DNA of 64,000 nt from Bacteroidota bacterium (GCA_018268085.1 JAFDXE010000012.1:45264-109263), one strand, 5' to 3'. Shown: positions 9,807 to 18,979, counted from the first letter of the stretch. The notes: generated by a model not told the origin, from the sequence alone. Translations and numbers: made by a program.

Positions 9807-10514
9807 ATGGAAGCACACAATCATGATCCGCATGAAGAATCACATTTAAGAAGTTCCGACTTTTTGAAAGATGTAGTAATTGGCATGAGCGATGGATTAA
9901 CGGTCCCTTTTGCTTTGGCAGCCGGATTAAGTGGAGCGGTTGGGAGTAGTTCAATTGTTGTAATTGCGGGTATTGCAGAAATTGCAGCAGGAAGTATTGC
10001 TATGGGATTGGGCGGTTACCTCGCCGGCAAAACGGAACAGGATCATTACGCCAGTGAAGTGAAACGGGAACATTACGAGGTGGATCATTTACGGGAAAGA
10101 GAGATAGCAGAAACCAAAGAATTTTTTGCAAACATCGGGCTAAGTGAAGATATACAAAACAAAGCAACAGAGGAAATTGCAAAAGATAAAGAGCGTTGGG
10201 TGGATTTTATGATGAAGTATGAATTGGGGCTCGACAAACCCGATCCTAAAAGAGCAACAAAATCGGCTTTAAATATTGGCTTATCATACATAGCGGGTGG
10301 TATCATTCCCCTGAGCCCTTATTTTTTTATGGATGTATCATCCGAAGCGTTAAAGTATTCCGTGATTGCCACTTTAATCTGCCTGTTTATTTTTGGTTAT
10401 TTTAAAAGCCGGATTACGGGTGTGAATGCATGGTGGGGAGCGATTCGTGTAATGCTGATTGGTGCTGTTGCTGCAGCCGCTGCTTTTGGGGTGGCGAGTT
10501 TGTTTGAGCGTTAG
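9807..10514 (+). CDS. VIT1/CCC1-family iron/manganese transporter-like membrane protein
   Basis: 235 residues with the VIT1/CCC1 hallmark SDFLKDVVIGMSDGLTVPFALAAGL in the first membrane segment, a second segment rich in small residues (AGIAEIAAGSIAMGLGGYLA), a cytoplasmic acidic, His- and Glu-containing stretch (about 80-140) that binds metal in characterised members, and three C-terminal hydrophobic segments. The family moves Fe2+ or Mn2+ out of the cytosol. It stands alone, converging on a transposase gene 38 bp downstream. Confidence 0.85.
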   Translation: MEAHNHDPHEESHLRSSDFLKDVVIGMSDGLTVPFALAAGLSGAVGSSSIVVIAGIAEIAAGSIAMGLGGYLAGKTEQDHYASEVKREHYEVDHLREREIAETKEFFANIGLSEDIQNKATEEIAKDKERWVDFMMKYELGLDKPDPKRATKSALNIGLSYIAGGIIPLSPYFFMDVSSEALKYSVIATLICLFIFGYFKSRITGVNAWWGAIRVMLIGAVAAAAAFGVASLFER

Positions 10515-10552
10515 GTTCGGATTTTCAATTCCGGGTAATTTCCCATTGTCAG

Positions 10553-11215
10553 CTATTGATTGTTTTTTTCAGCAGAGGCGTTAAAAAAATACCGGGCAGT
10601 CAGGTAGTGATCTGCCATAAATATCTTCCTGTTACCAAAACTCCTTAGCACTTCCTTTTTTTGTAAAAAGCCGGGCGATTTGTATAGGATATGGTTAAAG
10701 GAAGTCCATTCATAATCCTGGAACTCATCAATTAACTTATGTTTTAGCGGGTTAAGATGAATGTATAACAGTGTTTTATTGTATTGATCTTTATTATGAA
10801 TTTCCTTTCGTTTGAAAGTTCTTGCAAATAGATTTCCTTTTCTGTGATATACTTTATTAAAAGCCATTGCGTAGGAAGTAAAGAATCTTTTGAATGCAGA
10901 AATTGTGAGCAAATCGGTGTTATCAGTATCAAGGAACAATTGTTCAGCATGTGTGCGAACCACAGGATCCTTCTTCAAAATGAACTGCCGGATTTGGGCT
11001 GCATCTTTTACTTTTATCAGGAAATGAAAATGATTAGGAAGCAATGCCCATGCATGAATTTCCACAAGTTCCGAGAGGTATCTGGCAAATTGTTTCAGAA
11101 AAAAATGATAGTTTTTCTCTTCCCGGAATAACAACTCCCGGTTATTGGTTCTATTGTAGATGTGATAAAACTTATTGTTACAGAATTCGGCTAAATATTT
11201 CTTATTTATTGGCAT
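10553..11215 (-). mobile_element. REP-associated-type tyrosine transposase (Y1/HUH, RAYT-like)
   Basis: 220 residues. The HUH metal-binding motif is visible in ALLPNHFHFLIKV. The tyrosine region is in LLYIHLNPLKHKL, followed by the family's DYEWTSFNH. The N-terminal FYHIYNRTNNRELLF and NYHFFLKQF are typical of these solitary transposases of Bacteroidota. Characterised relatives act on short palindromic REP DNA. No terminal inverted repeats or duplicated flanks were found, so this is probably a domesticated single-copy gene rather than an insertion sequence. REP-like hairpins occur at 39320-39455 and 46985-47022. Confidence 0.85.
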
Positions 11216-11270
11216 AAATCTAAATTAGCCAGTATAAAGTTTACACCTTTTAAAAAGAAGTAATCTTTAT

Positions 11271-11873
11271 TTAGCCTAACTGATCTTTATTCACCAAAAC
11301 TAAAAATACTTCAGATCCGCTCCTGGGAGAAATGGAATTATAACAGGGTTCCATCGTTTTTATTATGAACTTCTCCATAAATAAATTCCGATATTCCTCT
11401 ACATTACCGCCAAATGGCGGCCCCTCTTCAAAGGAACGATTGAACAGTACACCTACCAGTTTTCCACCCGGCTTCAGCAACGCATGCATTTTATCGACAT
11501 ACTTTTCCCTTAACGAAGGATCAAGCGCACAAAAGAAAGTCTGCTCAACTATACAATCAAACCTTTGCTCAAGATTAAAAAAATCATCACAGATAATATG
11601 CAATTGTTTGCCATCGTATGCTTTTAGTTTTTCTTTAAGCGCATTCACCGGTAACGGCGAAATATCTACCAGCGTTATATTGGTAAATCCATTCGCCAAC
11701 AGGTATTCTGCTTCATACGCATTCCCGCAACCCGGGATCATAATTGAAATAGATTTATCCGATACCTGGTCGAAGTATGCTTTCAGTGGCGCCGATACAT
11801 TTCCAATATCCCAGCCTGTTTCTTTATTGCTGTAGCGATCGCTCCAGAAATCTGCATCTAATTTTTTATTCAT
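11271..11873 (-). CDS. TPMT-family SAM-dependent methyltransferase
   Basis: 200 residues with the thiopurine-S-methyltransferase-family pattern: FWSDRY...GWDIGNVSAPL at the N-terminus, the SAM-binding IPGCGNAYEAEYLLANGF, and VEQTFFCALDPSLREKY. Bacterial TPMT relatives methylate thiols, or selenium and tellurium compounds; the substrate here is not predictable. The gene begins 2 bp after the stop of a CDF metal efflux gene, so translation is probably coupled. That pairing makes metal or metalloid detoxification plausible but unproven. Confidence 0.82.
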   Translation of the reverse strand: MNKKLDADFWSDRYSNKETGWDIGNVSAPLKAYFDQVSDKSISIMIPGCGNAYEAEYLLANGFTNITLVDISPLPVNALKEKLKAYDGKQLHIICDDFFNLEQRFDCIVEQTFFCALDPSLREKYVDKMHALLKPGGKLVGVLFNRSFEEGPPFGGNVEEYRNLFMEKFIIKTMEPCYNSISPRSGSEVFLVLVNKDQLG

Positions 11874-11875
11874 GG

Positions 11876-12871
11876 TTAACTATCGATTGTGTGTTTATGA
11901 TTGGTGGAGATATTCTCCATCGTCCACTCAATTTTTTTTACAAAAGGATGTTGCCGCACGGTACATTCCAACTTGTCGCATATAGCACATGAAAATGGCA
12001 TACATCCGTCTGAATGAACAAAAAGCTCAACCGATTCTCCATAATTTTTCCGCACCAGTTCTGAAAGTGAATCTATTTCAACATGCGCTTCATGCACATT
12101 AAAATACCAGGGTACAGTCAGGTGGCAATCGAGATGAAGTGTTGGACCGTATTTTATCAGTCGCAGGTTGTGCAGGTCGATCCAGTTCACATTCCGGTTC
12201 TCATTTAATGTTATCACCATTTTTTTCAGCAGATCTAAATCCGCTTCATCCATAATACCGGCAACGGATGAACGCACAATTTTATAACCGGTAACCAAAA
12301 TCACTACGGCAAAAACAATAGCCACGGCACTGTCTATCCAACCAAGTTTTGTAAAATATAATAATATCAACCCAACAATAATCCCGGCTGTAGTATATGT
12401 ATCAGATCGTAAATGCTTACCGCTCGCAATTAATGCCAATGAATTATTTTTCTTCCCCTGGGAAACACAAATGCTTCCGGCAACAAAATTAATTATCGCA
12501 GTAGCGGCAACCAGGTAAATCCCTGAATCCAGTTTTCTTATACCATGCGGATGCTTCAATTGATTGATGGCTTCCGCAATTATAATCAATCCCGCAACGG
12601 ATATCAACGTTCCTTCAATGGCTGCTGAAATAAACTCTACTTTACCATGCCCATACGGATGATCCGTATCCTTCGGCTTCGACGAAACATACAGGCTATA
12701 TATACCAATAAATCCTGCAATTACATTTACGATACTTTCCAACGCATCCGTTAAAATAGCAACTGAATTTGTAATATACCATGCAATAATTTTTACGATA
12801 AAAAGTGCAACTGATAGTATCGCAACGATAACCTGTATCCTCAGATTTTGCCGGGCAGTGTTTGTTTGCAT
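11876..12871 (-). CDS. Cation diffusion facilitator (CDF) metal exporter
   Basis: 331 residues with five or six membrane segments. CDF features: NSVAILTDALESIVN in TM2, the loop HPYGHGKVE, a second metal-site helix near HLRSDTYTTAG, and a cytoplasmic C-terminal domain (about 205-300). The extreme C-terminus (about 295-315) adds a cysteine-rich stretch, CMPFSCAICDKLEC, that could bind soft metals. I start at the ATG at 12871, not the upstream TTG at 12883, because the TTG falls inside the -7 box. It leads a two-gene operon with the TPMT-like methyltransferase. Confidence 0.88.
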   Translation of the reverse strand: MQTNTARQNLRIQVIVAILSVALFIVKIIAWYITNSVAILTDALESIVNVIAGFIGIYSLYVSSKPKDTDHPYGHGKVEFISAAIEGTLISVAGLIIIAEAINQLKHPHGIRKLDSGIYLVAATAIINFVAGSICVSQGKKNNSLALIASGKHLRSDTYTTAGIIVGLILLYFTKLGWIDSAVAIVFAVVILVTGYKIVRSSVAGIMDEADLDLLKKMVITLNENRNVNWIDLHNLRLIKYGPTLHLDCHLTVPWYFNVHEAHVEIDSLSELVRKNYGESVELFVHSDGCMPFSCAICDKLECTVRQHPFVKKIEWTMENISTNHKHTIDS

Positions 12872-12880
12872 AATTACCGG

Positions 12881-12888
12881 CAAAGATA
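12881..12888 (-). promoter_or_regulatory. Putative -7 box TATCTTTG for the CDF-methyltransferase operon
   Basis: A minus-strand TAnnTTTG match ending 9 nt before the ATG at 12871, which implies a very short leader. Confidence 0.5.
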
Positions 12889-12971
12889 TTAAAGATAAAA
12901 AGGTAATTGAGTATTACCGAATGAAGAATTAAAATCAACACTTATGGTATGTATTTTGCAAACAGCTTTTT

Positions 12972-13547
12972 ATGAAAAGAAAATACACCTGTTTATTAAC
13001 AGCATGCTTCGCTGTTCTATTCTGTAGTCATGCAGCATTTGCACAAACTTCAAAAAATTTGGTTACACCGTTTAAACCGGGTAGCATAACCTTTAATCCG
13101 GGTATCGGCATAGGCACTGATTATAAAAATAACTACGCCGGCCGTTCAGCTATCGGAACAAAGGCTGCCCTGGAATTCGGAATCTGGAAAGCAGGCCCGG
13201 GCGTTGTTTCCCTAGGCCCTGAAGCCGGGATAAGCATCTCCAGCAAGGCCAATGTAAATCGCCGCAATGATTACCGGGCGCATACATTTGTACTGGCAGC
13301 CCGCTCGGCCTGGCACTATGGATGGCGTGTTCCAGGCCTGGATACCTATGCAGGCGTTTCCGCTGGAATTGGTTTTCATCACTATGATTATACAGATGAT
13401 CGTAAATACGATTACAATGAAACAATTCCGGTGGCAGGCGGATTTGTTGGTGTCTCCTATTTCTTTACACCCGTATTCGGCGTAAATGCAGAAGCCGGTT
13501 TCGATATCACGGCTATACAGGGAGGCATCATCTTTAAACTCAGGTAA
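12972..13547 (+). CDS. Small outer-membrane beta-barrel-like protein, unknown function
   Basis: 191 residues. A signal peptide (about 1-25, ending SHAAFAQ) precedes alternating hydrophobic and polar strands rich in Gly and Tyr (GIGIGTDYKNNYAGRSAIG; GVSAGIGFHHYDY) and a C-terminal GIIFKLR, as in small outer-membrane barrels. It resembles the uncharacterised porin-family or OmpW-sized proteins common in Bacteroidota. It is divergent from the CDF exporter with a 100-bp shared upstream region. No functional residue can be identified. Confidence 0.7.
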   Translation: MKRKYTCLLTACFAVLFCSHAAFAQTSKNLVTPFKPGSITFNPGIGIGTDYKNNYAGRSAIGTKAALEFGIWKAGPGVVSLGPEAGISISSKANVNRRNDYRAHTFVLAARSAWHYGWRVPGLDTYAGVSAGIGFHHYDYTDDRKYDYNETIPVAGGFVGVSYFFTPVFGVNAEAGFDITAIQGGIIFKLR

Positions 13548-13597
13548 ACAAGGGTAAAAAAGTTAAACAAGATGGCTACATCTTAGGCTGCAAACCT

Positions 13598-13605
13598 TAT
13601 TTTTG
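13598..13605 (+). promoter_or_regulatory. Putative -7 box TATTTTTG for acyl-CoA dehydrogenase
   Basis: A TAnnTTTG match 20 bp before the ATG at 13626. No obvious -33 element. Confidence 0.5.
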
Positions 13606-13625
13606 CAGCACTTAAAAAAAGCCAT

Positions 13626-14780
13626 ATGCAGTTTCAACTTTCTGAAGAGCACGTAATGATCCAAAAAGCAGCACGTGATTTTGCCATCAATGAATGTTTA
13701 CCAGGTGTTATTGAAAGAGATGAACACCAGAAATTCCCGAAAGAACAAATTGAAAAATTAGCCGACCTGGGTTTTATGGGCATGATGGTAAAACCTGAAT
13801 ACGGTGGCAGCGGCATGGATACGATCAGCTACGTTCTGGCTATGGAAGAAATCAGTAAGATAGATGCAAGTGTTAGTGTATGCATGAGCGTTAACAATAG
13901 TCTTGTTTGCTATGGCCTGCAGGAATATTGCAACGAAGAACAAAAACAAAAATACCTTACGCCCCTGGCGCAGGGAAAGAAAGACGGCGAATTGTATATT
14001 GGTGCATTCCTGTTGAGCGAACCTGAAGCAGGAAGTGATGCCACTTCGCAAAGAACAACGGCAGAAGATAAGGGCGATTACTATTTATTAAACGGTACAA
14101 AAAACTGGATTACTAACGGTAACAGCGCAAGCGTTTATTTAGTAATTGCACAAACAGATGCCAGCAAAGGCAGCAGGGGTATCAATGCCTTTATCGTAGA
14201 AAAAAACTGGCCGGGTGTTGTAGTGGGCGCAAAAGAAAACAAACTGGGAATACGTGGAAGTGATACGCATACAATTTTGTTCAACGATGTTAAGGTTCCC
14301 AAAGAGAATCGTATCGGCGAAGATGGATTCGGATTTAAATTCGCAATGAAAACACTGGCAGGCGGAAGAATTGGTATTGCATCACAGGCATTGGGAATTG
14401 CCAGCGGTGCGTATGAGCTGGCATTGAAATACAGTAAGCAGCGTAAAGCTTTCGGAACGGAAATCATGAATCACCAGGCAATACAATTTAAACTGGCAGA
14501 TATGGCTACACGAATTGAATCTGCCCGCTTGTTGTGCATGAAAGCCGCCTGGGAAAAAGACCAGCACCTCGATTATACACTCAGCGGTTCAATGGCCAAA
14601 GTTTTCAGTAGTGAAACAGCTATGTGGGTAGCAACAGAAGCCGTACAGGTTCATGGCGGTTACGGTTTCGTAAAAGAATACCATGTAGAACGTTTGATGA
14701 GAGATGCAAAGATCACGCAGATATATGAAGGAACAAGTGAAGTACAAAGGATCGTGATCAGCAGAACGATTTTAAAATAG
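13626..14780 (+). CDS. Acyl-CoA dehydrogenase (short/medium-chain type)
   Basis: A FAD-dependent enzyme that introduces the alpha-beta double bond into acyl-CoA and passes electrons to ETF (etfBA at 4912-6676). Domains run in the usual order: helical N-terminus with MQFQLSEEHVMIQKAARDFA, the middle beta-domain with YIGAFLLSEPEAGSDA, and a C-terminal helical domain with QAIQFKLADMATRIESARLL. The presumed catalytic base is the Glu in IYEGTSEVQRIVISR near the C-terminus, as in butyryl-CoA dehydrogenases. Its 384 residues are standard. Chain-length preference cannot be read from sequence. Confidence 0.93.
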   Translation: MQFQLSEEHVMIQKAARDFAINECLPGVIERDEHQKFPKEQIEKLADLGFMGMMVKPEYGGSGMDTISYVLAMEEISKIDASVSVCMSVNNSLVCYGLQEYCNEEQKQKYLTPLAQGKKDGELYIGAFLLSEPEAGSDATSQRTTAEDKGDYYLLNGTKNWITNGNSASVYLVIAQTDASKGSRGINAFIVEKNWPGVVVGAKENKLGIRGSDTHTILFNDVKVPKENRIGEDGFGFKFAMKTLAGGRIGIASQALGIASGAYELALKYSKQRKAFGTEIMNHQAIQFKLADMATRIESARLLCMKAAWEKDQHLDYTLSGSMAKVFSSETAMWVATEAVQVHGGYGFVKEYHVERLMRDAKITQIYEGTSEVQRIVISRTILK

Positions 14781-14810
14781 AAGTCATCCAGCTAAAATAT
14801 TCAGTGTACA

Positions 14811-14843
14811 TGTGCAGGCGATTTTCGTTTGCACATTTTTTTT
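14811..14843 (+). terminator. Terminator after acyl-CoA dehydrogenase
   Basis: An 11-bp stem with two G-U pairs (14811-14821 with 14825-14835), a 3-nt loop and eight T. The -33 element of the next promoter (14828-14831) lies inside its right arm. Confidence 0.8.
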
Positions 14844-14856
14844 GTTGTTACATTTG
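14828..14856 (+). promoter_or_regulatory. Promoter TTTG-N17-TACATTTG for the ABC exporter operon
   Basis: A -33 TTTG at 14828-14831, a 17-nt spacer and a -7 TACATTTG at 14849-14856. Both halves fit the Bacteroidota consensus and lie 20 bp before the ATG at 14877. This is one of the two best two-part promoters in the window. Confidence 0.65.
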
Positions 14857-14876
14857 ACCATAAAATAAATTCAACC

Positions 14877-15650
14877 ATGAGCGTGATTGAAACCAGGATG
14901 CTGAAAAAACAATACGGCGGTAAGTATGTACTCAAGGGCATCAATATGAACATTGAAGCAGGGCAGGTTGTAGGGTATATCGGCCCCAACGGCGCAGGGA
15001 AAAGTACTACCATTAAGATCATTAGCGGGATCATCGACGAATTTGATGGCGATGTAATGGTATTTGGCCTCGATGTGCGTAAACATGCCATCGACATAAA
15101 ACAACGCATAGGTTATATACCCGAACAAGCTGCATTATATGATGTGTTAACACCACTGGAATACCTGCGTTTCGTTGGTAAGTTATATGCTTTAAGCGAT
15201 GAAGTAATTGAAAGCAAATCAATGGAGCTGCTTCGGATATTTGAACTCACCGACAAAGCTTCATCCCGAATGAACACTTACAGCAAAGGGATGAAACAAA
15301 AAGTATTACTCATCAGCGGGCTTATTCATAACCCCGAAGTAATATTTTTAGATGAACCATTGAGTGGCTTAGATGCCAACGCCGTGATCCTGGTAAAAGA
15401 AATATTAACGCAGTTGAAAAATAATGGTAAAACAATTTTCTATTCTTCTCACATTATGGATGTTGTTGAAAAAATAAGCGACCGTATTGTGATCATCGAT
15501 AAAGGCGAAGTTATAGCTGATGGAAGTTTTGAATCACTCAAGCAACAGGCACACAAAGGTTCACTTGAAAATATATTTACGTCTCTTACCGGCGGCGACG
15601 AACAAAATGCAAGTACGGCCAAAGCATTCATTGATATTTTAAGAAGCTGA
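14877..15650 (+). CDS. ABC transporter ATP-binding protein
   Basis: A 257-residue ABC-type ATPase with Walker A GPNGAGKST near residues 37-45, the signature in TYSKGMKQKVLL, and Walker B VIFLDEPLSGLD followed by the H-loop YSSHIMD. The nearest family type is the CcmA/NatA-like drug or lipid exporters (ABC-2). The start at 14877 follows the -7 box; the ATG at 14829 would overlap the upstream terminator. The permease gene begins 2 bp after its stop, so the two form a transporter. Confidence 0.92.
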   Translation: MSVIETRMLKKQYGGKYVLKGINMNIEAGQVVGYIGPNGAGKSTTIKIISGIIDEFDGDVMVFGLDVRKHAIDIKQRIGYIPEQAALYDVLTPLEYLRFVGKLYALSDEVIESKSMELLRIFELTDKASSRMNTYSKGMKQKVLLISGLIHNPEVIFLDEPLSGLDANAVILVKEILTQLKNNGKTIFYSSHIMDVVEKISDRIVIIDKGEVIADGSFESLKQQAHKGSLENIFTSLTGGDEQNASTAKAFIDILRS

Positions 15651-15652
15651 TA

Positions 15653-17314
15653 ATGGATAAAATTCTTTTAAACATTTTATTGTGGCTGGTAAAAACATTT
15701 GGCAGCAAGGATATTGATTTTTACAAATTAAAAGTAATTACCGAAACAAAGCTGCTCATGGACAGGCGCCGAACACCTGCCAACTGGAAAAGAAAACAGC
15801 AAAAGGAAATGAAGAACCCGATGCTGTTTACTTTAATTGCTTATGCTGTTATCGGCTTATTTATCGGATTCCTTGTTTACGCAGTGCCATTGCTCATGGG
15901 CATGATCACCATTCATGCATACCTGTTGTTCATGATGGCGATGACATTGGTTACAGATTTCAGTACGGTATTACTTGATACTACAGACAACCAGATCATA
16001 TTACCAAAGCCCGTTAGCAGCCGCACTTTGTTTATGTCGAGAGTGGTGCATATCCTCACCTACCTGCTGCAATTCATGATTGCCATTGTTGGCTGCCCGT
16101 TGGTTTTCATTTTTGCCAAATATGGTTTACTTACAGGATTTGCCTGCGTTATTACAATGTTGCTCACAGTAGCTTTTGCCGTATTTCTCACTTACTTACT
16201 GTATGCATTGATCTTACGTTATGCAGATGAACAAAAAGTAAAAGACGTTATCGGTTACTTCCAGGTATTCATGACGGTGTTTTTTGCAGTTGGATACCAG
16301 ATTGTGCCGAGGTTCATTGATATGGAAGCGTTGAAATTAACCATTCACCTGCATTGGTATTCTTACCTTCTGCCACCGGTGTGGATGGCCGTATCACTGG
16401 AAGCTGTACACGAGATGAATATTGACCACATTCATTTACTCAATATTGCTGCGGCTGTATTCGTTCCCATACTAACGGTATGGTTCATGATTAAATTCCT
16501 GGCGCCTTCCTTTTCAAAAAAACTGGGAGCATTGTCCGGGAGTACCGATGTTAAGAAAAAAAATACCCGTTCCGGCAAACAGTCAAAGTCCATCTCTGAA
16601 AAACTATCAAACTTTTTTTGCAGGAGTAAAACAGAAACAGCAGGTTTTGAAAAAGTATGGAAGATCACTTCAAGAGATAAGAATTTTAAAGTACAGTTCT
16701 ATCCCGGATATGCCTATATACTTGTATTCCTGTTTATTTTTATTTTCAAAAACGGCAGCAAGATTGGCGAAGTGTGGACAAATCTTCCCAATACAAAAAT
16801 GTTCCTGGCATTTATCTATATGCCGTTAATGAGTGTTTCCGGCAGTTTAAACATCATACCTTTCAATGAAAATTTTGCAGCCGCATGGATCTACCAATCA
16901 TCCCCCCTGGTAAAACCGGGAGAGATCATCAGCGGATCGGTTAAAGCAATCATTGTAAAATTCTTTTTGCCGGTGTATGTAATCATTATTTCGTTTGCAT
17001 TGTACATCTGGGGAAATACGATCATTGATGATTGCTTTTTTGGTTTGTTCAACAACCTGCTCATATTTATGATCATGGTAAACATAATGGATCATTACCT
17101 GCCGTTCTCCCAACAGCAGAATGTAAAACAGCAATCCGGAAAATTTCTACGGATAATTTTACAACTGGTGTTGATTGCCGCACTGATCTACCTGCATTAC
17201 CTTGCCTTAAAGATTTCGTGGTTACCATTGGCACTGGTGCCTGTTTCAGCAATTGGAACTTATTTTCTTTTAAAAAGAATCCAGGATCTACCCTGGGTAA
17301 AAATTTCTATTTAA
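15653..17314 (+). CDS. ABC-2-type transporter permease
   Basis: 553 residues with about twelve hydrophobic segments in two blocks (roughly 55-275 and 350-545) separated by a basic cytoplasmic loop (about 295-335). Family-typical phrases are LLDTTDNQIILPKPVSSRTL in the first loop and FNENFAAAWIYQSSP in the second. It is the membrane partner of the ATPase just upstream. The substrate is unknown. The yggS gene starts 1 bp after the stop, indicating one transcript for all three. Confidence 0.85.
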   Translation: MDKILLNILLWLVKTFGSKDIDFYKLKVITETKLLMDRRRTPANWKRKQQKEMKNPMLFTLIAYAVIGLFIGFLVYAVPLLMGMITIHAYLLFMMAMTLVTDFSTVLLDTTDNQIILPKPVSSRTLFMSRVVHILTYLLQFMIAIVGCPLVFIFAKYGLLTGFACVITMLLTVAFAVFLTYLLYALILRYADEQKVKDVIGYFQVFMTVFFAVGYQIVPRFIDMEALKLTIHLHWYSYLLPPVWMAVSLEAVHEMNIDHIHLLNIAAAVFVPILTVWFMIKFLAPSFSKKLGALSGSTDVKKKNTRSGKQSKSISEKLSNFFCRSKTETAGFEKVWKITSRDKNFKVQFYPGYAYILVFLFIFIFKNGSKIGEVWTNLPNTKMFLAFIYMPLMSVSGSLNIIPFNENFAAAWIYQSSPLVKPGEIISGSVKAIIVKFFLPVYVIIISFALYIWGNTIIDDCFFGLFNNLLIFMIMVNIMDHYLPFSQQQNVKQQSGKFLRIILQLVLIAALIYLHYLALKISWLPLALVPVSAIGTYFLLKRIQDLPWVKISI

Positions 17315-17315
17315 T

Positions 17316-18002
17316 ATGCCGGTGAATACAGAAGGATATAAAAAAATAAAAAAAGAACTCGATGAACAATCGGTATTGCTGGTAGCTGTTTCCAAAACAA
17401 AACCAGTAGCAGATATTGTAGAAATGTACAACATGGGACAGCGTGATTTTGGCGAAAATTATGTACAGGAACTTGTAGATAAAGTACAACAATTACCGCA
17501 GGACATCCGCTGGCATTTTATAGGTCATCTCCAATCGAACAAGATAAAATACATTGCACCGTTTGTTCATTTGATACATGGCGTAGATACTGAAAAATTA
17601 TTATCAGCGATCAACAAACAAGCTGTAAAGATCAACAGGGTAATTCCCGTTTTATTGCAGGTGTATATTTCAAAAGATGAAACCAAGTTCGGTTTTGATG
17701 AAAAAGAACTGGAGGTATTGGTTGAAAAAATTTCCGGGAACAAAAATGAATTTACAAATGTTGACATACGGGGACTCATGGGCATGGCTAGTTTTACTGA
17801 AGACAATGCTCTGATCACTGCTGAATTTGAATCATTAAAAAAAATATTTGATAAAGTTCAGCCCCGCTTATCTGAATGCGGATATTCATTTACAGAAATC
17901 AGTATGGGCATGAGTGCCGACTATCGTTTTGCGGTAGCTGCCGGATCAACGATCGTACGCATTGGCAGTTTGTTATTCGGCGAAAGAAATTATCATCCAT
18001 AA
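17316..18002 (+). CDS. YggS/PLPBP-family pyridoxal phosphate homeostasis protein
   Basis: A 228-residue alanine-racemase-fold protein that binds PLP and buffers its level rather than acting as an enzyme. The PLP lysine is K27 in LLVAVSKTKP; the other signatures are GENYVQE, WHFIGHLQSNK, LMGMASFTED and the C-terminal phosphate site MGMSADYRFAVAAGSTIVRIG. The length is standard. The 1-bp gap from the ABC permease suggests co-transcription. Confidence 0.93.
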   Translation: MPVNTEGYKKIKKELDEQSVLLVAVSKTKPVADIVEMYNMGQRDFGENYVQELVDKVQQLPQDIRWHFIGHLQSNKIKYIAPFVHLIHGVDTEKLLSAINKQAVKINRVIPVLLQVYISKDETKFGFDEKELEVLVEKISGNKNEFTNVDIRGLMGMASFTEDNALITAEFESLKKIFDKVQPRLSECGYSFTEISMGMSADYRFAVAAGSTIVRIGSLLFGERNYHP

Positions 18003-18108
18003 TGCATACGCTTTAATTGTTAAAATTTTCCTGCCTACAAAGATTTGTAATGATTGCGGTTGCCGGTTCTCATATATTTAAATAACTTTAATCAACAGAA
18101 ATTTACCC

Positions 18109-18933
18109 ATGACCGTTACATTTGAAACCGAAAAAAACAGGAAGGCTTTTATTTATACCTGCATCATCTGCATTACGCTGTTGTTACTATTCATCTTAAT
18201 TCGCTGGAAGGTTTTACCACCAACAATACCGGTTGCACAAGACCTCATTGAAATTAACCTTGGAAACAACGAAGAAGGATTCGGCGAGGAACAACCATTG
18301 AAGAAAGGGAATCGTACACCCTCAAGAGAAGAAGTTCCGGTTACGAAAACGATTGCTGCAGCGAAACCGGCAGAAGCAAAAGTAACCCCTGATGAAAATG
18401 CTGAAGAGAATGCTGCCGCAGTAACAAAACCCGTTAAAACTACCGTTAAACCAAAAATAGAAAAAGCAGAAACGCCCGCACCGGTACCGGCTCCGGCCAA
18501 ACCACAAAAACCAAAGATCACGTACAACGGCCCGGGTAACGGTACTCCGGGAAATAATCCCACACAGGATAACGGTTACACCTACCAGGGAAATAAACCC
18601 GGCGGAAAAGGCGACCAGGGTGATCCTTCAGGCAATAAAGATTCTTATGGCAACACACCCGGCGGAAAAATTGGTGGTCCGAGGATCCTTAATGGTAACA
18701 GGAAGATCATCCGTTATTATTCATTTACCGGTGATCTGCCAAAGGCTACAATTAATGCCGTTATTAAAGTGAATCCTGCCGGGCAGGGAAGATTTATCAG
18801 TTTTGCAAAAGGCAGTACTTCTGTTAACCAGGCTTATGCTAATGCGATCAATACTTATCTGAAGAATATGCAGTTTGATAAAGCAGATGAAGAATCAACC
18901 GTTACGGTGCAATTTAATTTTGTGGTGAATTAG
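18109..18933 (+). CDS. TonB-like energy transducer
   Basis: 274 residues with the TonB layout: one N-terminal membrane segment (about 13-31), a long Pro-, Lys-, Ala- and Glu-rich periplasmic spacer (about 55-150), a Gly/Asn-rich linker (about 150-200), and a C-terminal domain (about 200-274) ending TVQFNFVVN. It would couple the proton motive force to receptors such as the one at 54564-57389. No exbB or exbD gene is adjacent here. It is followed by a terminator and then folC. Confidence 0.78.
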   Translation: MTVTFETEKNRKAFIYTCIICITLLLLFILIRWKVLPPTIPVAQDLIEINLGNNEEGFGEEQPLKKGNRTPSREEVPVTKTIAAAKPAEAKVTPDENAEENAAAVTKPVKTTVKPKIEKAETPAPVPAPAKPQKPKITYNGPGNGTPGNNPTQDNGYTYQGNKPGGKGDQGDPSGNKDSYGNTPGGKIGGPRILNGNRKIIRYYSFTGDLPKATINAVIKVNPAGQGRFISFAKGSTSVNQAYANAINTYLKNMQFDKADEESTVTVQFNFVVN

Positions 18934-18957
18934 ATAATGAATCTTTCAATTTTTTAT

Positions 18958-18979
18958 AAAGGGCTGTTGCCCTTTTTTT
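18958..18979 (+). terminator. Terminator after the TonB-like gene
   Basis: Perfect 7-bp stem AAAGGGC / GCCCTTT with loop TGTT, followed by a T run to 18979. Confidence 0.85.

Noticed and set aside
12872..12883. TTG start for the CDF exporter (12883)
   Set aside because: The TTG lies inside the predicted -7 box; the ATG at 12871 gives a typical N-terminus.
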